Origin: Ottelia alismoides
Lineage: Eukaryota > Streptophyta > Magnoliopsida > Alismatales > Hydrocharitaceae
Length of the DNA: 64,000 bases
Assembly: GCA_037367405.1 (NCBI GenBank)
Contig: JAZKJV010007240.1
Coordinates: forward strand, 806,001 to 870,000
Reading direction: 5' to 3'
This document shows, one piece after another, positions 57,671-64,000 of the stretch; position 1 is the first letter of the stretch; each line of letters starts with the position of its first letter. Under the pieces are notes generated by a model. That model was not told where the DNA came from. It made no database searches and was given only the letters and a program-made list of their open reading frames with translations. Both the position numbers and the translations under genes were made by a program.

Positions 57671-57685
57671 TTAAGTATAGGGGGT
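57671..57685 (+). other. Polypurine tract of the host element
   Basis: TTAAGTATAGGGGGT immediately before the TGATGAGTCC start of the 3' LTR. Copies of this tract end the cassettes at 43,800, 43,936, 55,932 and 56,047. Confidence 0.88.
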
Positions 57686-60640
57686 TGATGAGTCCATGAT
57701 TCATTAACATTTCTGTCGTATTTTATCTTAAAACTCTTAACAAATACATGTAAATATTCATTAATTTCCATATTTTATCAAAATTCTATTCATGAATAAA
57801 AATGCACTTTTATGCATCAAAAACATGTAAATAAATGAATAATAAAAAAAATAAAGAAAAGAAAAGAAGACAGATTGAAGATATGTATATATGTTCAATA
57901 TGACTCATAAAATATAAATATAGCTGAAAGATATATTGATATAACCTAACCCTCGAGACCAAGTCAGCATGGATTGGTCGACAAAACAACATGTAGGGGG
58001 AGATAAGGGGAGAACACTTGAAAAATAATTAAAGAACACTCCACACATTGTTCACTATTTATCAAATAATTATCAAATCTTCATTTTTTAATTAATTCAT
58101 ATGAACATATTTTTCACCAAACTCTTTTCCTAATTATTTCTAAAAATGTATATAAATATATAAAAATAAGTTAAAAATATTATCTTGTATATATGCCAAG
58201 AAATCCTACCTTTTAATTTGTCAAATTCTCAACTTCCAAACATCATAACTTCCTCATACGAACTCCAATTTCATTCTACTCACCTTTAAAGTTCATAAAA
58301 TAGTATTCTCTGATTAATAGAGGTGGTTTCATTGAAATCAAGGCCCGTTTGCGAATAGTCAGTTTTGGGACCTAATGACAATGGGGTTTTTGGGCTTTTT
58401 TTATTTAAGAACACATTATTTATAGTTTTATAAATTTAATAATTGTTAATTATTTTCATGATATTAATTTTTTACCATAATTTATTTCAGAATTTTTGGA
58501 GCTTATTTTTATTTTAATAAAATGCAAAACCCTAATTTATAGATGAAATTGAACTATCTAACTTATACTTGTATTTATTAATATATCTCAATTATTTTAT
58601 TAAAATCCACTAAAATTCATAAAGGCATTATTTATTATTCTAATTATCAAGAAATTATAAAATTAATATATAATTAATTAATTATTGAATTAAAAATTGA
58701 ATATCTATTTATTAAGTATTATTTATACTTATTTATTAATGTAATATTTATATTTCAAATAATATTTATTATTCATAAAAATTAGTTATATCATAACTTA
58801 GATAATTTAATTATCTATATTTTTCATTTTTATACCTATTTAAAATAAAATCATTTAATAATTATTACGTTGTTTATAAGTATTTTAACCTCTGGCCAAC
58901 CAGGTGCTAACACATGTCAACACCTGACTCTTCTTCCCAGGTGCAGAGGCTATTCGAACCGGCCTTCTTCAACAAATTATCCAGCTCACTCTCTAACTTC
59001 CTTGCTCGATCTAAGCCATCTAATTTCTTCCCCTAACAACTTTCATTCTCGCCAACCATTCGATCCTTACAACAAACTCTTCAATTCTCCTATAAAAGAT
59101 CATCAAGTTGATGCCATTAGTTAGTCTTCTCCAACTACTTGAAAGCCACCACTTCCAGAACCGATCTTCCTCCTTCCTCGCCTCATTCCGGTCGCCTCCG
59201 GTGGTGACAGCATCCACAAGCAGCCTAGCATGGAAGAGGGATGTCGGAGGAGAAGCTCCAAGGTGAAAGCTAGCCTTGCATCGCCCCTAGCGCCGCGTAG
59301 AGCTCCGGGAATGCCGCCCCATCGAGCGAGCATCAGGAGGTCCGATACCTTCTATCCATAGGTAATTCGTCCACCCTTCACTGTTTTATTTCTCGATTTC
59401 CATGCTTTGATTAGGATTGATAAATGCGTGATTAAGGTCACTAATCATTCTTCTTAGAAGCCCTATTGAATTCAACCTTCAAATCCAATCAAAGCAATTC
59501 CAATATCATATTCTTTCTTCCCATTCACACGTTGTTCTTCAATATTCAAGGAAACATCATCATTTTTATCTTATAATTCTTAATCCTTTGGCTGATTACT
59601 TCGCAAATCGAGCACATAAATTCATTCTTTGCAGGATCAACTTTCATATGGAGAAAATTCAAGACAAATGGACTCTTAATCTGCACATAACTCCCAATCA
59701 AAGAAGGAGCATCGACTTAACAGCTCCAGGACCAGAGTTGGGACCGCCAACTTCATCAACTGAGAGCATCACCTTCCGGCCATCCTTGGAGGAGAACCAC
59801 CGCGGGCGAGCTTGAGGGGTGAAGGAGTCACCCCTTTGGCCACGTCGGAGGGCCAAGCATCTTTCCTTCACCGAAGAAAATTTAGAGACGAAAGCTCCGT
59901 CGTTAGCAGTTTACCTGAGCTCAAGAACAGTTAGAACAACCAGAGGCTACAGGCTGTCGACACGTGGCGTACTTGGACGATCCGGATCGCATGCCAGATT
60001 CTAATCTTGATTGTCTACAACGAATCGGTAATAAAATTGCGCCTTAAACCCAGCAATTTCCTGATCATCAAAGCTGCTCCAAGAAGTTTCAAAAAATTGC
60101 ATTTAGGTCCCCACATAGGGACATAAATGCAATTCTTTTAATTTTCTTTTCATTTCAGTCCCTACATGGACCTTTCTGTAATAAAAACAATATATTTTCT
60201 TTGCAGTTAGGCCCCTAGCTTGTAGGGGCCATTTGGACCTCGCATTTTTTGTATTTTGCCATGATTTTTCTAGGGTAGCTTGATAACTACCCAAGGCATT
60301 TTTCGAGTATTTTTCTCGTATTTTTTGTTGCTTCAATTTGTTGTTTTGATTTTTGACATCTTGAGTTTATTTTCAGCCGTATTTCTTTTGATATTCTTCA
60401 TTTGTAAAATAAAGAATAAAAGAGGATTTTCTGGAATTTTTTCCTTGACTCGAAACCGTAGTTTAAGTATTCTGCCTCCTTGAGTTCGACCCAGGCACAC
60501 TCACCTGGTAAAATTATTAGTGCACGATAAAATAGGATTTTTCTCCTATTATATCGTAATTTTTTTGATTCAACGTGGTTCCCTCTCTGCGGCTTTCTAC
60601 ACCGACAATCTTTTAACCGCAGGTCGGGACCGCGTTATCA
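57686..60640 (+). repeat. 3' LTR of the 34,062 element, full length
   Basis: 2,955 bp. U3 is long and AT-rich with the U3 box (58,325-58,385). The TATA box TATAAAAG is at 59,091-59,098. The GC-rich part (about 59,110-60,120) is collinear with 34,400-35,400. It ends ..CGTTATCA at 60,640. The extra ~1.1 kb relative to the 5' LTR lies at about 57,841-58,938. Because the U3 box in it is shared with other LTRs, the 5' copy lost it rather than this one gaining it. Confidence 0.92.
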
Positions 60641-60645
60641 CATAC

Positions 60646-61165
60646 CACCTACTATCAATCAATATCCTCATTCTCACATACTTTAGGGAGATTGCTTTCT
60701 CAGTAGCTCAATAAGAGGAAATCCTCTCCAACCCAACATGGGAACGACATACTTCAAACCGTCAAACTGTATGAGTCTTGGTCATCATGATTGAGAACTT
60801 CTTCACTGAATGTGATGATTAAAAGTGGTCTTGGGTAACCATGCTCCCCTATAAATGACATTGACTTCTTGTGCCACTATCGAAGAGCCTTCTTTAAACC
60901 ACATAGACTTTAACCACAACATGTCAGTAACACATACTCATGTTATGGATATATAATGGGGTACCCCTCTCCGCCACGATTCTCTATTGTGGTAGCACGC
61001 AATAGAAGAATTCTCATCAGCATGGACACCATCCTCATCATCATGTGGTGCATCCTCCACTTCTCTTGCATTTGGCTCCTACTTAATAACGTCACTTGAC
61101 AGTGTGAGTTCATGCATAAGTGGAGAATTTGGTACGGCATGAACATACATATTTTGAAGTTAGAT
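60646..61165 (-). other. Unassigned; continuation of the sequence before 34,057
   Basis: Right flank of the 26.6-kb insertion, collinear with 32-34 kb before it. On the minus strand about 61,130-60,930 reads as an acidic, protein-like stretch (EDAPHDDEDGVHADENSS) ending near a basic patch, as in the spacer before RT in some copia elements, but stops are many and I cannot confirm it. Confidence 0.3.
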
Positions 61166-61167
61166 TG

Positions 61168-62205
61168 TTCCTAACTCATAAGCAGGAAAGCAACTAAACT
61201 CAGAAGAAGATCCAACACGAGGAGCTCAAGCTTAAGTGAAGAAGATCCTCAAAGGAGTTTAAAACATAGGAACTTTAGCTCAAGCATTAGAAGAAGATGA
61301 AGTCTTTTCTTTTATTGAGTTATGCCTTCCGTAATTATCTTATTGATATTTAGTCATTTGAATTTAACTTTCAAGTAAGGTAATCGATAAATAATTCTAA
61401 CCTAATCGATCATTACTGATTGATTACTCTACTTTTATGATCAATCATTATTGGTATTACAACAACTATATTTCTGATCGATCATTTTTTATCACTGATT
61501 AATCATTTTTTATTCTATTAATCACCTAAATCCACGTGATCGATCATTTGATTTTGATCGATCATATTTGAATCAATGATCGATCATAATCCCTTCAGAA
61601 ATATTATTGGAGCCAATTTCATTTCTATTTGGTTTCAAACCATCATATATCTTGGAGCCCTATAAACATGACCCCACAACTCATTTTACAACACGCAACG
61701 AAGAGAAACAATCTCTCATCTCTTTGATTTTTACTCTACACTTTGAGAGAAATATTGAAGAGTTATTTATTGTTGAGTTCTTCATTCCAATAGCTCTGGT
61801 TCTCTACATTCTATTCTTACGAGTACGCTCTCGCTCTATAAGATCATTATGGCTTTTACCTCAATCGCTTTATTGTATATTTACTTCGATTTGAGGTAAT
61901 TAGGATGACTACATAACCAACTCAAGTTGTAATATATTTGGGTTGACCATGTAAGCAACCTGCTTTAGTGCTAAGACCCATGTGGATCAAGTTAAAAGCC
62001 TGAGTCAAGAGACTTTGGTCAAGATTTTTATCGAGGAGGTTTTCCACATTAAATACATGTGCACTTGTTGTTTGATTTTTTATATTATGATTGAATTTTC
62101 TACATAATGTTGTGCTTATTTTCGATTATTGTGAATATAGAGATGCAAGGCATTTTGTCTGATCCACCCGTACCATCATCTGGTCTCTACATGGGGTGTA
62201 GTAAC
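61168..62205 (+). mobile_element. Probable 5' LTR of a Ty1/copia relic
   Basis: Starts tentatively at TGTTCCTAAC (61,164-61,173 region) and lies before a copia gag. TATA-like CCTATAAACATG is at about 61,656-61,667. U3 has a cluster of TGATCGATCA palindromes (61,477; 61,537; 61,555; 61,577). Near 62,205-62,222 'atttggtttaagggcc' could be a decayed tRNA-Met primer site. The frame at 61,607-61,894 lies across the LTR leader and is rejected. Confidence 0.5.
61477..61586 (+). promoter_or_regulatory. Cluster of TGATCGATCA palindromes
   Basis: Four exact copies of the 10-base palindrome at 61,477-61,486, 61,537-61,546, 61,555-61,564 and 61,577-61,586, plus one-off variants around 61,405 and 61,441. 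They lie 70-180 bases upstream of the TATA-like box, where LTR enhancers usually are. No binding factor is claimed. Confidence 0.6.
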
Positions 62206-62209
62206 TGAC

Positions 62210-64000
62210 ATTTGGTTTAAGGGCCTTGTCTGTACCAAAGAATTTACACTCCAATGCACACATCGCCATCATTTTAGAATTGCGGTTAGAGGGAATTTCC
62301 GTAGATCATCCACCACTCTTCAAGTTGACTAACTACTCTGATTGGAAATCAAAGATGGTGATCTTACTATAGTCATCAGATTTCTCAATAAGGAATATGA
62401 TGAGGAAGGAATTCAAATTTACCAAGGAGGAGACATGCTACACTTTTGCTGAACTTGCTCAGATGATGCTGAATTCAAAAGTGATAAAGTCCATATATTG
62501 TGCTCTGTCAAAAACATAATTTGATTAGGGATCTCATCTGAAGGAAGCCTACAAGACTACACATGAAGGAACAATGAAGGTAAAATAGTTTCACTTTCCA
62601 ATGCTCACTCCTGATTATAAAACCTTCAAATGCAAAAGGCAAAAACTATCAAAGATATGAATGTCTAGTTCATCGCTATTGTGAACCAGCTGAGAAACTT
62701 AAAAATGATCTTCCTAAAAAGATAACTTCCAAGTATGATCATTACTTATCTAACGTTGGAGTGGGATCACAAGGTCACGACCATAGAAGAATCAACCGAC
62801 TTTAACAAGATTTCTCTGGAGGATCTCATAGGTAAACTTCTTGCCAGTTAAACAAAGCGAGAGAATAGGAAGAAATAAGGATAAAGGTAGCAGGAAAATC
62901 TATCCCTCGTAGATAAGAAGGATGCCCAAGAAGGTTCTCATAGAATTGATGATATCACACTCATGATCCAACAGTTCAAGACTTTCCTCGAGAAGAAAAG
63001 AAGGCAAGAAAGTGAAATCAAATGCTTTTAATGCAACAAAAGTGGGGCATGTGAAGAAGGACTGCCATTATATGCAAAAGAATTTCAGACATGAGAAGAA
63101 GTTCGAGAAGAAATCCAACAAGAAAGCTATTAGAGCATCATGGAATTATGGCTCAAAAATAGGGAAGAAAAAAGTTTATGCTTTTTGTTGGGATAGTTGA
63201 ATCAAACTCATTCAACTTTGAAAATAAAAATGAAGTAAATAAACTTTCTTATTCTAAACTTTTTAGTATCTCACAAACTGTATTGAGAAAATTCATGAAA
63301 CTGAAAAAGATAAACAAGAAATTTGTAGAGAATAATCAAGTCTACTTAATGGCTTAGATGTTTTTAAAAAGGAAAAAGATCAACTAAAACATGATCTAAG
63401 TAGTTTTAAAGTAAAATATACATGTTTAGAAAAAAAGTGCTGAGCTTAAAAAGAAATTTAGTTTTATACATTCTTTTATAAAAGAGAAAGAGAAATAGAA
63501 AGTTATGCTTCTAGCTCTATTTCTTTCCAGAAAAAATGAGTTTGAAGAAAGAAAGGAACCGCGTGGCCCAACCTTGAAGGACCCAAAAAAGAAAGGATAA
63601 TAAACAATATTCAGGTACTGAAGGTCAATGAAAATGGAGTTGCCTACGTCAACAACAAATGTAGTCCTCGCCTAGGCCAAAAAAATTTCAAAACTATGGA
63701 TAAACGCCACCACCATGGAGATGTTTTCAAGACTAGAGAAGTACGTCACCAGGAACATTAGGTGACTTCTTATCCTTTTTATTACGTTGACCATGCATAT
63801 CATGTATTGATGATGAGACCTCTACTTTTATCTTTAAGGGAGAACTTGAAGTAAAGACTTAGGGTGAGATTTAATGGGAGCTCAGTTTTAAAAAGAATGG
63901 TTTTCAAATAGAAAAGGGGAGAGATATTTTAGACATCTTTTTTCCAACAAATAATATTAACCGACCTTTGGTATCAGTCTAGATCTTTTTTATTATGTCG
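62210..64000 (+). pseudogene. gag: Ty1/copia gag remnant, running off the window
   Basis: Read in several plus frames: 'PPLFKLTNYSDWKSKM' (about 62,310-62,358), 'YCALSK' (about 62,497-62,515) and 'THEGTMKVK' (about 62,560-62,590) are the N-terminal and middle marks of copia gag of the TNT1-like type. The zinc knuckle Cys, Cys, His and Cys codons are at 63,023, 63,032, 63,048 and 63,063, but a stop lies between the first two Cys codons and a shift before the His. A Lys-rich tail follows (63,080-63,180), then a coiled-coil-like Lys/Leu/Asn stretch (63,230-63,530). Stops and shifts are frequent, so this is an old copy. Protease and later parts would lie beyond 64,000. Confidence 0.75.

Larger units (their letters stand above)
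34062..60640 (+). mobile_element. Athila-like Ty3/gypsy retrotransposon, 26.6 kb including a nested element
   Basis: Starts TGATGAATCC at 34,062 and ends CGTTATCA at 60,640. The 5-bp duplication CATAC is perfect (34,057-34,061 and 60,641-60,645). The plus-strand order is 5' LTR, tRNA-Asp primer site, 1.2-kb leader, gag, protease, RT, RNase H, integrase, a 3' untranslated region with hairpin/G-run cassettes, polypurine tract and 3' LTR. The nested minus-strand element at 43,948-55,809 accounts for 11.9 kb; without it the element is about 14.7 kb. The tRNA-Asp primer, long gag, RT with VFMDD and a long non-coding region after pol fit the Athila/Tat group. LTRs differ by roughly 5-6 percent in AT-rich parts and about twice that in the GC-rich part. 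Confidence 0.93.

Overview
The window is plant (angiosperm) nuclear heterochromatin made almost entirely of nested and decaying transposable elements. The evidence is two lineages of Ty3/gypsy LTR retrotransposon with plant-type primer sites (initiator tRNA-Met for one, tRNA-Asp for the other), two Ty1/copia relics, Mutator-like elements with 9-bp target duplications, and AT-rich decayed sequence between them. I found no intact host gene, rRNA, tRNA or CRISPR array. No reading frame is an intact protein gene.

Layout. 1-7.4 kb: overlapping relics of long LTRs from an Athila-like (tRNA-Asp-primed) group, with a 386-bp foldback MITE (2342-2727, perfect 9-bp duplication). 7.4-10.8 kb: a second MITE, a duplicated ~240-400 bp segment of unknown origin, and a ~350-bp tandem repeat. 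10.8-16.7 kb: a minus-strand Ty1/copia relic. 16,677-20,839: a Mutator-like element with ~120-bp inverted ends, split by a 2.75-kb solo LTR (17,128-19,876). 22,628-32,045: a complete chromodomain (Tekay/Del-like) Ty3/gypsy element with 2.34-kb LTRs and a perfect CATAT duplication. 34,062-60,640: a 26.6-kb Athila-like element with a perfect CATAC duplication that contains an 11.9-kb minus-strand relative (43,948-55,809). 61.2-64 kb: the start of a plus-strand Ty1/copia relic.

The part most worth attention is the 34-60.6 kb composite. The host element has gag, protease, reverse transcriptase, RNase H and integrase, all broken mainly by TAG stops. The inner element has the same kind of leader, primer site, 3' untranslated region and polypurine tract, but no RT or integrase. 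It encodes a gag/protease-like protein with a repeated aromatic motif and an unusual C-terminal region, so it looks like a non-autonomous partner. Between coding region and 3' LTR both elements carry several copies of a cassette made of a short perfect hairpin (TATACTTAG/CTAAGTATA type) followed by a G-run that copies the polypurine tract. The inner element is inserted inside one such cassette of the host.

All alignments, divergences and domain calls were made by eye. Family names are by recognition of motifs, not by search.
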